A DNA stretch of 64,000 bases from Hydractinia symbiolongicarpus (Eukaryota > Cnidaria > Hydrozoa > Anthoathecata > Hydractiniidae): positions 17,894,501 to 17,958,500 of the forward strand of contig NC_079886.1 of the NCBI RefSeq assembly GCF_029227915.1, given 5' to 3'. The translations under genes were made by a program, and so were the position numbers. Below the pieces are notes generated by a model. That model had not been told where the DNA came from, ran no database searches, and saw nothing but the letters and a program-made list of their open reading frames with translations. Shown here piece after piece: positions 26,301 through 38,644 of the stretch (the first letter of the stretch is position 1; every line of letters begins with the position of its first letter).

Positions 26301-28120
26301 CGCACCGAAGCTAGAACAAAATACACGTGATGAGGTCAAGTCAGACTCAGCGGGGAAGCCGTTAAACGAATCAAAGGACATCGAGGATAAAAATGATAGA
26401 CAAAACAGTGGTAAGATCTTGTGTTTGGGTTAATCAAAATTTAATTTTTGACTGATTGAAAGATTGAAAAATATTTTTAATATTTTCTTTTTTCGTAGTT
26501 TCATATCCTTTTAATTGTTGTTATATTATTTGCTTCCAATATTAGAGAGCAGTCAGGGACCATAAATTATCCTGGGTGGATCGATATTTCGCAAATTCGT
26601 GAAATTCGTAAAATTTTGACATTTTTCGTGCGGGTTTGCGAAAATTAATCCTCGCAAAAGAAAGGGGTAAATGGCGAAATAAAACATCGTCTGCATGAAT
26701 TGATTAAATAGGGTACGAATGGGGGAGGTATCATAGGACGAGTCTTTACTTCGACTATTCTCTTTAAAGCGTCATCAATTACACTCACTTTACACTTTTT
26801 GCTACTAATATATGTATCACTAGCCGTTTTTTTTCTCATTCGCAAATAAATTTTCGCGAAAATTATTAGCTTAAAGTAAGCATCAAAACAAAATATGATT
26901 ATTCAGCAATAATTACTTGACATCTAACATTAGGTAGGTGTTTTTTTTTGAGAATTGAGTTCGAAAAACAGCCATGACGAAATTTCGCAAATAAGATGCC
27001 AATTCGGGAGAGCGCGAAAATTTCTGACATTAGAGTGCCTAAAATGTCGAAAACAATAGCTTCCGTGTCGCCTTAATTCTTTAAAAAAGTTTGGGTAAGT
27101 TTGTTGTTTAATATTTTGACAAAAATTTTGTACCAAACAAAAAAAATTTAACGAACAACCATTTTTACTGACTTTTAATTTTTGGTCGATTTTGAAAATT
27201 TTTATTTTACTTTTTTACAACGTTAAGAGCCAACAGGTTTCTAAAAATGCATAAAAAAAGGTATTAACACGAAAATCAGAGAAGAAAAAATGAAGTTTTG
27301 GATAGAAATGCTTTTTGGTACTTACATAAAAGTTTAAGCTGTATACTTTTTTCTTTACATTCAATCACGAAAACAATCCACATTGTGTTGACGAAACTAC
27401 AGGAGCAGGAAATCGTTTAAATTCATAGCGATGATTACTAATGATTAATTTCATTAATTCAAATATTTTAAAAGAAATGATGTCTAATTTAGTTTTCCTA
27501 TGTTTTGACTCAAGTATGACGAGTGTTTCTTAATTTTGCTAATCATGATGATAGCAATGTAATATCGATCGTCATTACACATGGGTGACGTGTTTTTGGT
27601 CACAGGCGATAGCGAAGTGTCTATGAATTAAGGTCCGTCTGTCCGTTCGGGTTTTTCTTTGAGTCCTTTCATTATTAGTTTTCTCCAATTTTTGCAAAAT
27701 TAACTTGTCAATTAATGCTAAAAATGCATTGTTTATTTGAAACATGACAAATACCCTATCAAAATATCAAAAGACAATGTCAGAATAACCAATTATTCGG
27801 AATCCCTATAACAATAGTCATATTCGGTTTAAAATACTAGCCGAATCGCTACTTATGATGCATTAAATTGCTTGCTAGATATATCCAGCATGTAAAAATC
27901 GGAGAGCCGGAATATGTAGTATGGCAAAACGTGGGCTAAGGACTAGTCTATTGTACCTTTTCATAATGTTTTAGATGATGATAGCGAAACTTTGACCGAA
28001 GATTCTCAAAACGTGCATCAGGCAGTAGCAAAACAAATAGAGGAGACAGCAGATAAAGAGAATGGTGCTGAAGAAAATAAAGCTGATGGCGAATCTGTTT
28101 ATAGTGAAAGCAAGAGTTGA
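14311..28120 (+). CDS. LNPK: Lunapark, ER three-way-junction stabilising protein
   Basis: Twelve exons, all GT-AG, join without a frame break to 386 residues: 14311-14346, 16839-16880, 17488-17675, 18276-18334, 18580-18620, 19160-19243, 19472-19529, 19952-20125, 20316-20374, 20763-20871, 26246-26410, 27975-28120. Lunapark sits in ER tubule membranes and stabilises three-way junctions, opposing atlastin. Seen: MGLLLS start (Gly2 and Ser6 fit N-myristoylation), a short helix, two membrane segments (about 45-66 and 77-102), a Lys/Glu-rich coil (109-125), a Pro/Asn-rich linker, then a zinc ribbon with C265, C268, C287, C290 around SHNGMAL and NPARK motifs, and an acidic tail. Human LNPK is 428 residues. 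The exon 1 start was chosen because its 12 codons end at GTAAGT in phase 0 and match the family N-terminus. ATTAAA at 28316 is the likely poly(A) signal. Confidence 0.95.
18821..18960. repeat. Dispersed repeat in lunapark intron 5
   Basis: About 140 bp here align by eye with 34285-34440: CACAC..ACGAAAT, AATCTAATTGGTTAA, TTTTTCGCAC, AAGTTGAACTAGATTC, CAGAAC. Same orientation, many substitutions. Confidence 0.5.
20140..20260 (+). repeat. T/G-rich simple repeat in lunapark intron 8
   Basis: Irregular repeats of TTTTTTGTGGTTTTGTGGG fill this intron. It makes an open frame in plus-strand translation, but this is intronic low complexity. Confidence 0.7.
21868..22248. repeat. 38-39 bp minisatellite, ten copies, in lunapark intron 10
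   Basis: Units read CCAGTTCTTGGTTACGTAAA then GCAACAGAATAACTCCAT. Most are 38 bp, two near 22120-22180 are 39 bp. On the minus strand several units translate in register as 13-residue repeats, without a gene model to support them. There are no spacers of constant length between conserved repeats, so it is not CRISPR-like. Confidence 0.85.
23053..23058 (-). terminator. Poly(A) signal AATAAA of nested cysteine-rich gene
   Basis: AATAAA on the minus strand, about 50 bases after the stop codon at 23109, at normal spacing for 3'-end formation. Confidence 0.5.
23109..23815 (-). CDS. Small secreted cysteine-rich protein nested in lunapark intron 10
   Basis: Three minus-strand exons fit together: 23815-23765 (phase 0 end, GTAGGT donor), 23600-23552 (GTGAAA donor, phase 1) and 23383-23109 (TTTCAG acceptor, stop). 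Product about 124 residues. Exon 1 encodes Met-Arg then a hydrophobic Leu/Phe/Ile run, a signal peptide. Exon 2 adds a short basic-hydrophobic stretch. Exon 3 starts with about 28 mostly Asp/Glu/Gln residues, like an acidic propeptide, followed by about 60 residues with nine cysteines, including a CC pair and CxxC, CxxxC spacings; the first half loosely recalls ShK-type modules. Cnidarians make many such peptides (defence, adhesion, venom or signalling), but nothing here decides which. A different frame of exon 3 is also open and basic; the cysteine frame is preferred because phases, signal peptide and poly(A) signal agree. Exon 2 is the weakest part. Confidence 0.6.
23869..23878 (-). promoter_or_regulatory. 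TATA-like box of nested cysteine-rich gene
   Basis: Minus strand reads ACATATAAGG about 55 bases upstream of the ATG at 23815, leaving room for a short 5' leader. Confidence 0.35.
25904..25966. repeat. (GAAT)n tetranucleotide repeat
   Basis: Imperfect AATGAATGAATGAATAAATG run in lunapark intron 10. Confidence 0.7.
26030..26136. repeat. Double-layered inverted repeat (MITE) near lunapark exon 11
   Basis: Outer arms ATTTTGGCGAGCA (26030-26042) pair with 26124-26136. Inner arms of 20 bp (26080-26099 with 26107-26126) enclose a 7-base loop. It ends about 110 bases before exon 11 of lunapark. Confidence 0.65.
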
Positions 28121-28315
28121 TGACCAAGCTAAAATGCGTGTTTATAGAAGATTGACGCAATTTGAAAACAAGTGGTTGGACAAAAGCTACTGGAATATTT
28201 AATACAGAAATTTTGATATATTTTAACTATAAGTCCGTTTCCTGAATGTTGAATCAATTTTGAAGAATAGTATAGTGTTGTTTCGTGAAGTATTTACAGA
28301 ATCCTTTGTCTCGTC

Positions 28316-28321
28316 ATTAAA
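28316..28321 (+). terminator. Likely poly(A) signal of lunapark (ATTAAA)
   Basis: ATTAAA about 196 bases after the stop codon at 28120. No AATAAA was seen closer. Confidence 0.4.
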
Positions 28322-31108
28322 ACACAACGTTCCAATGACCTTTTCCTTACTTTTCTTATTGTTTTGTTTTTAAGTTAAAAACGTAATTTTGTTATTGTGT
28401 TATTTATTGCGAAAGAAATTTTTATTTGTTTTTCTGTATATGCGTAATTATGCGAAATCTTTTGAGTTATGTTATAGTTTTTGCCCTCAATATTCAATGC
28501 CCGTAAAAGGAAAAAAATGCATTCGAAAAAAGGGTCAAGCTGTACATCATTATTATCCAAAGCATGGAACATACATTGTTTTGTTTTATAAAATTATACA
28601 CAAAATTTTGGATGAGGCAAAATGTTGCTTCATTGTTTCACAAGCTAAAATAACTGTTCCTTATTTGTTGCTTGTTGTCTATCTGTTTGCGAAACTAATT
28701 TTGTTTTCTGCACCGGTTGTTACATACGCAAGAACCAGCAAGCACAACCAATGAAGTCCGAAAATCTGAAATGTCATTGAAATTTCAAAATTTAGTGTAG
28801 TGACACTGAATTTTCCGCATATGCCATCAACAAATAGTATCAAAAATGCTCTAAATATGTGTACATCCCTTCGATTTCTAAAAGAAGAAATTAAAGTGTA
28901 TTTGAATTAGAAAGACTCTAGAACGGGTTGGCGGTAATTACAAAAAACTTTTCCTGAAGCAAAGGTCGCAAATATTTCCAATCCTCAATGAGGAATCCAG
29001 AGTCGCCAATAATTTCAGCCCTCACTATCCTAAGAAAGACGGAGAGGATCATTGAAATTACAGTGCCGTTCTCTGTAGAGGGGTACTTCACATATTTTCG
29101 ACCCTCTGAGTTCAGGGGAAAAATCGCCCACGGATTAGAAGTAAAACAGATTGTTTCTAACCCTTCTAACGCGTCATACAGCTTCACCTCACTTTTTTGT
29201 CTCGTTTTTTGATGGTGCTCCTTTGTTCAAACGGTTAGTCGCTTTTTTATGGAGAGTACTGCCTGTACATTTGCGGAATTTCCCCTTTGACGCTTCGAGA
29301 TTATTTATCTCTAGTTGTTTAGTTATCTTTCACTTTCCCCCGTTTGAAGTTGGCAAAAACTATGCAATGAACCAGACTATACATTTAAATAAATAAGGCG
29401 GCAAACATTTAGTGGCATGTGGCAAAGAGATATACCTACTTCTTTTTGTTGCTTTGTTTTGCCTCTGAGTTTTATTGATTTCCAAAAGTAATTTAGCAAA
29501 CTCCGCCTCAGTACTTATAAAACGCAAGCTCGTCTATTGACCTACGACCGAAAACGATTATTTTGCAACAGCCCGTTTCGTGCCCAGGAATGAGTGATCA
29601 AGGAAATCGTTAAATATGGCGACAAGAAAAACAAACAGGAAACTTAAGAAATTAAAGTATTATTATTTCCACTTCTAGTAACTTTAAGATCTTCAAATTT
29701 TTAGGATAGTCATAACTGAAAACTCTCCAAATCCTATTTGATTCCATTCCATAAACTATAACATCACTACTATGTCAGTATCACCCGCTACTTTATCACC
29801 CGCCACTATATTACCTACCACCGTGGGTGTTTCTTAAAAAGTAGCCTCACACAACAAGTCACTCAACAATTATTCAGTTCCAAAATTTATACAAACTTCA
29901 TGTGCACAAAATTTAAATAGTAGCTCCACACCTCGCCTCCACTTTTTGTATAAGTCCACTTACGATACGGCTAGAAAAACTATTTTAGAAAACAAACCCG
30001 CTCCGTCAACAGACTGTGGTAGCTAAAACAGCCACTTAGCTGTTTTTATTTCATAGAATAAGTTCATAAATTGAACTTAACTAACTAAATAAGTAAACTA
30101 ACTCAACATCCCGGATAAAAACTTCGATATCACTCAGTTTTAGCTGAAACAGTTCAGCCATTTCTTAAGATTATTACCAACAACATAGAAACCGAATGTT
30201 TATGTTTGCTGGTTGTTTTCACTTCAGCTAGGTTATCACTACAGTAGCTACCTATAACATTACTGGTCAATTAGACTTATATGAAAACAAAAATAATCTA
30301 GCTAGATAGCTATACAGCTAGTATACGGCAACAAGATTGTTAGCATACATTCAAGCAAATTCAAGAATTTTTACATGCTTAGGGTTACATACAACCAGAT
30401 TGATTCGGGATAACATCGATCTGGAAATTTGTCCTGATTATTGAAATAATCAAAACGTTGAGAGGCTTTCACTGACCTTGACAATTTCAACTAAAAATAC
30501 AAACTAAGAACATGCAAAGTTTGTATTTCATTGTTTTGGGGGCATCGCACCAAAGCAGTAAAAACAAGGTCAGTGAAAACTCTTGTTCCGAACAAACGAA
30601 TCCGTCGCCTGTATGTCATATAACGTCAATCTGTTCCATTGTTTTTAAGTATGAAATATATCGATTGTCTTTATATTACACATGCTCGAATTTTCAAAAA
30701 AGCTTGGAAATTAAGTTTTTCTAGCATGAAAAGACGGGAAATTCTGTCTGACTTAGCTATACGATATAAGGAAACTTTGAGCTTATAAATATTTTCCCAA
30801 CCAACTTGTAACCGTCATTTCTTTAATTTAACGAATCCGCTAGTTAACACGAATGGCCTTTCGAAGCGACCCTCATATCGCTACTTTTCGTTTTTTTTCT
30901 AATTTAGTGCGACAAATGTCGAATTTTCGTCTAATAATGGCGCGAAATAGTTAGATCCGAAAAAAATCGTGTTTTTTTCCGCTTAAATTTTCTCTAATAT
31001 ATTATAAGGCGTGAATAGATTATCTATGTCACATGTAAACCAATCGCAATACAGATTTTATCAGCTTGTACTATAAGTTCTTTCGAAAAAAACGTTATGC
31101 TACAGAAA

Positions 31109-31300
31109 AACGAAATATGCGATATATAAAGGACGGCAACCCCGTGAAAATTTCCACGGGCTACCAGCTGGTCTCTATAATAATAGCCGTATTCTGTCTA
31201 TCTCTGTGCAAAAAATTCAATTAGCGAGACACAAGAAATTCGATATATAAAGGACGGGCGATCCCGTGGATTTTCCGCGGGTTAACTACTGGTATATATT
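31109..31300. repeat. Two adjacent copies of the CGATATATAAAG dispersed repeat
   Basis: Copies at about 31109-31200 and 31222-31300 share GCGATATATAAAGGACGG-like cores and CCCGTGG...CCACGGG inverted pairs with each other and with 3411-3513. Confidence 0.6.
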
Positions 31301-32039
31301 GTAATACCCATATACATCTGTCACGCAAAATGGTAGCTTAGCTGCGCATTGCTGCTTTCCTTTAACAACGCCTGAGCAAGTGTGGAACAACCATAGTATT
31401 TGTTTTTTTTATAACCTTTTTTATCGTCTTACCAACCTTTTTATACATCTTTTTAAAGTCACGTTCCTTTTTACCACGACCTTCGCCACTGCAAAAAATT
31501 AACGTTTACTGAAACTTATTCTGCAAATTAAAATAATATATATTGACTATTTGTTTTTTGCTTTGACGGGGTAACAACCGGTTGTAAACTGTGCTAAAAG
31601 TGTATTAAGCATAAACTGTGTGCAACGCGGTTTACCTGTACTAAGAGCTCAATACAGTGTTTACAACGGGTTGCTTCCTGTGTTTCTGTTTACCCGAAGT
31701 TGCGTTAAAGTTTTTTTCGGAAAAGGGTATTATACCTATATTGATGTACAACATTGTTTATTCCTACAAAGTGCTCAGCCTGAAGTAAAATTCATGGTTA
31801 TTATTACATTATTTCAGCTTAAGTTTAAAAATACATTGCTACCGAAACACTAAAATGTTCTGTTTGCCTTACAAGATCCACGGCATACTGCATACTTGTA
31901 CTAAAACGCTCCACTCGAATATGTGACAATTTGCGGTTCTTATTAGGCGCTGCATTGGGCGTTCAACGCCAGGCCGCACTGCTGCTTGTGGCTTAACTCG
32001 GCCTTTCGACGGCGGGTCTCCCAGCTAGTTTAAATACAT

Positions 32040-32460
32040 CACCACAACTTTCATAAAACGAAAGTCCTAATTACTACTTGTTTTTCTTTCGTAACCTCCA
32101 TAGACCCATTGTTGCTCTAATCTCATCCCAAATCTCATATTGAGGCTGTTCTTCTTCCTGGAGGTGGTGCTATAAAAAAAAGCAGTCATGAATTTTTAAA
32201 AATAAAATTTACGATAATTCACACTACCCCACACAAAACAATTCTCAAGTAAATTAATGATTTCATTAAACGAAAGCTTGAGAGATAAGTTGCCAACAAT
32301 GTAATCTTTTTAAAAAGATTTCGTTTGCAACCCGCAATATTCAAAAATCGTCTAACCAAACTATTAGTGAAAAGATAACACATCCTTTTAAAGTAAAACG
32401 TAAAAATAAATATTTTTTGAAAGTACATTTAAATAAGTTAAACACCACAGTCTCACACCC
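32040..32460. repeat. Triplicated segment, copy C
   Basis: Similar by eye to 35130-35900 and 39650-40475: TTCATAAAACGAAAGTC, then GGAGGTGGTGCTA followed by A-rich, then AAATTTACGATAATTCACAC, AACAATTCTCAA. It carries copy C of the exon described at 32070-32169. Confidence 0.55.
32070..32169 (-). pseudogene. Copy C of a duplicated terminal-type exon, frameshifted
   Basis: The acceptor TTTTTATAG and the codons for a PPPG-like start match copies A and B. A five-base deletion relative to copy B shifts the frame: the phase-1 frame stops after about ten residues, while a second frame stays open to a stop near 32071. Probably a decayed paralogous exon. Confidence 0.4.
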
Positions 32461-32525
32461 TCGTCCCCAGGATTTTTTGACTTTTTGATATGAAAGATGA
32501 CGTCGAAAAATACCCTGGTATGGTT
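32455..32525. repeat. CCTGGGGACGAGG dispersed repeat
   Basis: CGTCCCCAGGATTTTTTGAC ... TACCCTGGTA. An inverted copy lies at about 35065-35135, and shorter relatives near 14778-14815 and 39418-39458 share AAAAAGGCAAGAACCCCTG. Confidence 0.55.
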
Positions 32526-34154
32526 AACCGGATTTTGAAATATGACTGGCTTTCACATTTTTGTATAATTATGATGATTTTTTCCTTAGTCAGCACTTTT
32601 TCATGCTAATAACTTTATAAAGCCAGCAAAATTTATGAAAAACGTTTTTAGTATTACTCTGTTAGGATTATTAAAATATACCTGACTCAGTCCTGGTGCT
32701 GCGTTGTACATTAAGAAAGAATAGTAGACTGCTAAAATAATAAAAGAACAACCCTGTTTTTTAGAAAATGTTTGTAAACTAGCTAGCTATAGCTAAGCTA
32801 GCTAAAAGAAGGTTGTTAATACGCTAAGGAACTACTGCAGACGTGCTGATAACAGCTATTTTTAGGTATTTTAGCTTGGTATTTTGTTTATATTTAGCTA
32901 GCTATTAGCTACTAGCTAGCTCAACTTTTTCAACGTTTGCAAATTACGATAGGATTAGAGACTTTATTCCTCCGTAGAATGCCATTCTCGGATCCCGGTT
33001 AACATGCTTGAAATTTTCTGATCATTTTTAACAAAAATGATCAACATATTTTAATTCAGCACCAAAATTTAAGGAAACATGCAAATTTTCAAGTTTATAC
33101 ACTAAGTACAACTGCCTCTCCAAACTTTTGATGTTTTATGAAGAAATGACCACACAAATTAACTGCAGTTAGATATTATGGTCAAACTCTTATAAAATAT
33201 ACAAAATTTAAATTACAATAAATCCTGTTCTAATATTCTTTTGGTATTCTAAATTTCCTATGTATAATTTTTGCTGATAAATCCAAATATGCCACTTATT
33301 TTTCTCAAAAGTTCCTTGTTTTCTTTTTCAAAATTGGATAATGTTAATCCGGATCCAAAAATAGCAACAAATTTGTTTGAAATCAGATGCACGAGAATTA
33401 ATCCTACAAATATGTATATTTCTGGGGAGCCTATTTTCAAAAATTTATCAATTATTTACTTAAATTAATGAATTTATTCAAGAAAAAGAAGAAGGGGGAA
33501 TCTTAGCGTCTCTGAGAAATCTATGAATTTCAATAATACCCTAACCGTATTCATGCAGAGGTAGGTAAAATCAACTTGCAGCTTAAAAAGACACTGATTT
33601 CAAAAGTTCTCCTAAATTCTCCTCAAAAAATTTTGATTTTTTATATATGCTAGTTTTTATATTGTTTATTTTAAATCACACTTTTGTAAGAAAATATTGA
33701 GATGCCACTCTGTGTGCCTTCATTTTTACAAGTGCAAGTTTTTCGCCTCAAATCTCCTCAAGTTTGTTAATAAACGATCCTCAAAAGTGACAAAAATCTC
33801 CTCAAGAAAGTCCTCAAATCTTCTCAAATTTTGTTTTGAAAAAAAAAAGAGTGGGAACCCTGACCAATCAGGCATGGCACATATTTTTATTTAGACCCTA
33901 TCTGACAATTTCAATCATGAGAATTGGTCATGTTTTTTGCACATTTATCTTTGTCAAAATTGATATACTGTCAAACATCGTTTATCGGTGTGCCTGAAAA
34001 CTACCAAATTCAGAGACTCAGGAATTAAGATAATAGTGGAAATATTTTTTGACTCAAAATTATCAAACCAACATAAAAACAAGCTATAGCAAGATTTAAG
34101 TCTTTATTTCAATTTTATTTTTTGCAAACGGTATGGTTTCCAACAAGAAGTAAT

Positions 34155-34200
34155 TTATAGCTCACTTTAATGGGCAGGTGCCCATTAAAGTGAGCTATAA
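34155..34200. repeat. Perfect 22-bp palindrome with 2-base centre
   Basis: TTATAGCTCACTTTAATGGG then CA, a GG centre, then the exact reverse complement. As RNA it would form a 22-bp hairpin with a loop too small to close fully. Probably the core of a MITE. Confidence 0.8.
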
Positions 34201-34284
34201 CAGCTATTTTCCACTTTAAGAAAATTTTTCATGGTATGAAATGAACAGGAATCTTCCATTTCATAGTTTTGTACATTTTTACAC

Positions 34285-34440
34285 AGAAAGTAATCACACT
34301 TTTCGCAATCCTCACAAAATGAAATAACCTGATTGGCTAAACAATTCTGTACCTGTCTTTTTCGCACACAACGCAAAGAACAAGTTAAATTCGATTCTAC
34401 TTTGCTCAGAACATAATAGACAAGAACATTTTTTGTTCAT
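34285..34440. repeat. Dispersed repeat, second copy of 18821-18960
   Basis: Shared motif order ATCACACTTTTCGCAA, CCTGATTGGCTAA, TTTTTCGCACACAAC, AAGTTAAATTCGATTC, CAGAAC. Confidence 0.5.
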
Positions 34441-35064
34441 GTAAAAATTGCATGCTCAGAAATTTTCCTATCAGTACTTATACTCATACTAGTATTCAGA
34501 TTAAGGAGGTATTTTAAACAAGAGTAGAACTTTTTATCTCGCAAAAAATAAGTTCTCGTAAAAATTTAAAAATATTTCAAAAATTAATTCGCCAAAATAT
34601 CCCTTAATGGTGCTGCTGTTTTACATAACAGAATGCCAGAATGTCTAAAGCAAGCTTTTGTGATATCTGTGGCTGTCTACATACATTCTTCTCTTTATAC
34701 CTTTGTTTTTTTTTTCATGGTTCAAAACGCCACAATTAAATAAAAACCTTTTTCATAAATTTGATTTGAAATCTAACAATGAACTATCTAAGTTTGTTTT
34801 CAGGAAGTACCTAGCTAGCTAAACTATATTAAAATATTATGTAACCTGCTAATAAAACAGCACATCTTTTTTTTCTTAAATTGAAAGACGCTTATTGCAG
34901 TTACCAAGTTAATTTTTCTTGTATATTTTAGACAATAACTTTCTGTTGCTGGTTGCTGGGACATAAAATTCTACCCGCTAAAGTTCAGCCATTGTTAGTC
35001 GCATAAATTAACGCATGACGCGTTCCCATAATCTGGCCATTTATTGGCCAAAAATCACTTAACA

Positions 35065-35135
35065 ATACCAGGGTATTTTTCGTCGTCTTTTTCCATATCA
35101 AAAAGACAAAAAACCCTGGGGACGAGGGTGCAGGA
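35065..35135. repeat. CCTGGGGACGAGG dispersed repeat, inverted copy
   Basis: Reads ACCAGGGTATTTTTCGTCGT ... AAAAAACCCTGGGGACGAGG, the reverse orientation of 32455-32525. Confidence 0.55.
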
Positions 35136-35900
35136 TTCATAAAACGAAAATCTTGATTACTATATTTAACTATAATAATCTTCAACTCTTCTTTTGGCTG
35201 TATAAAAAAATAATATTTTGTTCTTTACTTCCTTTTTTTTCTTGTTTTACTTCTACTACATCATTAGTAAAACATTGTATTTTGAACTTATGATGGAAAC
35301 AAAAAATCTCATATAGAGGCTGTTCTGTTCTCCTTTGTGGACGTGGTGCTACAAAAAAGTAGTTATCAACTGAAAAGTAAAATTTACGATTATTTACACT
35401 GGCTTACACAAAACAATTCTCAACTATAACAATGATTGAATTAAACGAAAGCTTGCTAGATATTAGTTGGGAACACTGTAAACTTTAAAAGAAATTGCTT
35501 TTTTATACTAAACATTGCAATTGCAGGTATGGCAAAAAATACTAATTTATTCAATATATATAAATACCTCTTTTAAATATGGATAATAATTTCCCCATCT
35601 TCGTACAAATTTTACTAGTCAAAATATATGTGCAGTTCAAATTGTTTCAACTGACTTTTTGATTAAATACTGACATTGAGAGCAACAGCAGCAGCGGATT
35701 TATATTCTTCATCTCTTTTGGGAATTTCCCTTTCTTTTTTTATTACGAGACGTAAAATCTTACGAAGAGCTATGGGAATTATTTTGTTCAACTCAATCTA
35801 ACTTTCTAAACGTAAGGTTATAAAAAGTTATAGGGAATAATTTTTGACTCAATCTTAATGTCCCTGCGTCATAAAATAATTACCATTTATTCCTCGTTTA
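35130..35900. repeat. Triplicated segment, copy B
   Basis: About 770 bp similar to 39650-40475. Shared landmarks are GAGAGCAACAGCAGCAGC, TCTTTTGGGAATTTCCC, GAGACGTAAA, and TTTTTGACTCAATCTTAATG. Confidence 0.65.
35182..35348 (-). CDS. Terminal-type exon, copy B
   Basis: After a TTTTTTGTAG acceptor, a phase-1 frame is open for 54 residues to the stop at 35182. It starts PRPQRRTEQP and ends with a Lys/Gln-rich EKKGSKEQN segment nearly identical to copy A. Parent gene and function are unknown. It could be the last exon of a minus-strand gene whose upstream exons lie to the right, or an orphan duplicate. Confidence 0.35.
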
Positions 35901-38644
35901 TACTACTGAATTATCTTCCTCACAAAGACACGTAAACACGTGTTTACAGACAGTAAAACACGTCACGCCATGACTCATTATTTACTCTTGAAAGCATTTC
36001 TGCATTAAAAATAATATTTTTATATGTTGTGTAGAATAAAAAGTTGTTTACCAAAACCTTTGGAAATTAATTTATTTTGTTTTTTCATTCTCAAGTTATT
36101 TAAGATTTAAATGTTTAAAATCCGGGAACTTATGATGTCATAAGTAAATTTTAAAAAATGCTGACTTTACATTACCACCTGTAGTTAACAGATGAGATCA
36201 TTTTTAAAGAGGCTACGACGTGGCTGTTGGTTTTCGACTCTAGTGACTTACACGAAAGTCGAGCTAGTGGAAGTAGAACAGTTTATGATCAGTTAAAAAA
36301 ACAACAACTTAAATCAACTCAAATATTATATATAACTGAAAAGTTCCCTATATATATTGGATATCAATGAATTATTGATATGAGTACTTACCTTGCTTTT
36401 AACTCAAACTTTCTAATAAAATAAACTTTAAACCTTTCGAACAACCAAGCTAGCCATATCCTTTGAAACTTCGCATAAAAGCATATAAGTTTATGATGCA
36501 TAAAGCCAGTCTGAGCAACAACAATGAACAAAATCTATTGATTAAATCAAACGTTTTAATTACCTTCTGAAAGCTAGTAATATAGAATTTTTTAAAAATT
36601 ACAGCTCTCTGTGTTGTCTTTGTTCCCCGCAAAACAAACTTTCGATTAACTGATATTAAATATATTTTACAGACCTTAGCCTAATTTACCGCAAAAAGAA
36701 TACTGAAGAAAATTTTTCCTTTTTTAGAAAATTCGTCATAAAAAATTACTCATAAACAGGTTGTCTAGACGTCTAGGTAGTTCTGAAGTGTGTATAATTT
36801 CTTGCACCTTGACCTTTTGAGTGGTCCGTTTATTACACGTTTATTCTTTAAAATTGCGGAGATTGAGCTTATTCAATCATTTCGTAGCCTTTTTTACACG
36901 CCATTGTTCAGAAATTGCGTGGATTTAGCTTATTGAATCGTTTCGTAGTCAAGATATCGTCAAGAGCATAAGTTCACAGTGCTTAAAAGTTTTAATATTA
37001 TGTAAGTTTGCAAGGTCCTTCAAGTATCAACTTATGCTTACCACCTTATTACGTCACCCAACAATGATGACGTCATAAGGTAAGATGGAAATCTTTAAAG
37101 CTCCATATTTAAAAATAACACGATATTCTCAAAATATTTCAAAACATTGACAAACTACTTTTTATTCTCTATAACATAAAATACTATTTTTAAAGGAATC
37201 CCTTTGAACATTAAAACATAGTTGATAGACAGAACCCTAACTTAGAAATTGGCAACCTTTAAGGGGTCGCAGTGACAGTATTTGTCACAAGTTTATCTGG
37301 AAATTTTTAGAGTAGTGTAAACAAATCACTTTGATTTTAGGAACTTCGTTTTAATCAGTCAAGGTTAATCGTAGCTTTTTATAAATTTTTATAGTCGCTA
37401 GTTTAAAAAACGTGCTCTTACAGAATCTATTTGTCATATGTTAAATTAGAAGTTTGTTAAAAGTATTATTTATACTTCGACATCTGACAAGGAGAAAGTC
37501 AAACCACTTTTTATGTTGTTTATTCTCTCAGATAATAGCATTAACAGTAGAGCGACGAGTTTCAAGTTCTTATGACGCCAACATAAAATTTTTAATATTA
37601 AATTAGTTATTAGTTGTGTTGTGTAGAGCTTTAAACGCTTTTAAAATAATGTGTCATGTGGTTTCGGTGATTTGGGTTAAGATGACACTGGGATTTCAAA
37701 ACAGAGCATTTATATCCTTCACAAAGACTTGGAAGGGAATCATGAATTTCTAAAAATCTAAATTGGTTTTAGCCTATATGTGTTTTGTTGCAGAATATTA
37801 AATCACAAGACGTATAGTACACGTAAACTAACTAGCAAAACAACAGTTTAAATGAATTCAGGATAGGACTTACCCAAGGTACTTAAACCTATTTATTTAA
37901 AATATTTTTAAGTGGAGTAAAAAGCACTGAAAAGGAATTTGTTGATAATTTGTGTTTTCCTATAATGAAAACATCAGGAGACCTAGTGACAAACTTAGTT
38001 GTACCAATCCACGTGCTTGCGCGTTGACAGATGAGCAATTTTGCTTGACTTATTTCTTTTTTTTTACTACAGCTATGATGTGTTGACAAAAAACAAATCT
38101 TTCGACTCTCGGCTTTTGTTTATCGGATTCAGCATAATTTGCTTGTACAGTGTACCAATTGTTATTTTAATCCAAGCACTCGATCGCATTATTGTTTTTA
38201 AGAACTTCCCTACACATCTCAATTTTTTGTTTACGGGAAATCAATCAACTAAAATGTTTGCTCCACAATCAGAAATAATGACAAAAAGAGTCATTTAAGT
38301 TAAAGCGATGATCTCTCGTCGCTTTTATGATAATGAGGTGACAAAACAGCTAGCTGTAATGATATTTCTTGTCTAATGACAGCTGGTTCTACTATAGTTA
38401 GAGGTTGCAACCCTCTAAAGATTTTTCAAAAAATCAAAACCCTCCTTTTTTGAAAGAATTTTCTAAAAACGACCGTTAAGAGGCAGAAAAATACAACAAC
38501 GACAGAACACAACACAAAACAATAGATATTAAAGCAATTCAAAATGTATTGAATTGGTACAAATGAGATAAATAAAACTTATCATAACGTGAATATCCGT
38601 AAACGGATAAATTTAAAATTATTCTAATCAAACAACTATCTGTG

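Noticed and set aside
28389-28754. 121-codon plus-strand open frame after lunapark
   Set aside because: Lies just past the likely poly(A) signal, no recognisable domain or splice sites, and residue composition fits random AT-rich sequence.
28918-29212. Overlapping open frames on both strands
   Set aside because: GC-richer and open on both strands, but no domain and no way to choose a strand; more likely part of a repeat.
31930-32030. GC-rich stretch with GGGAGACCCGCC-type motif on the minus strand, suggestive of 5S rRNA or tRNA
   Set aside because: Only a short resemblance; no full internal promoter or cloverleaf could be drawn.
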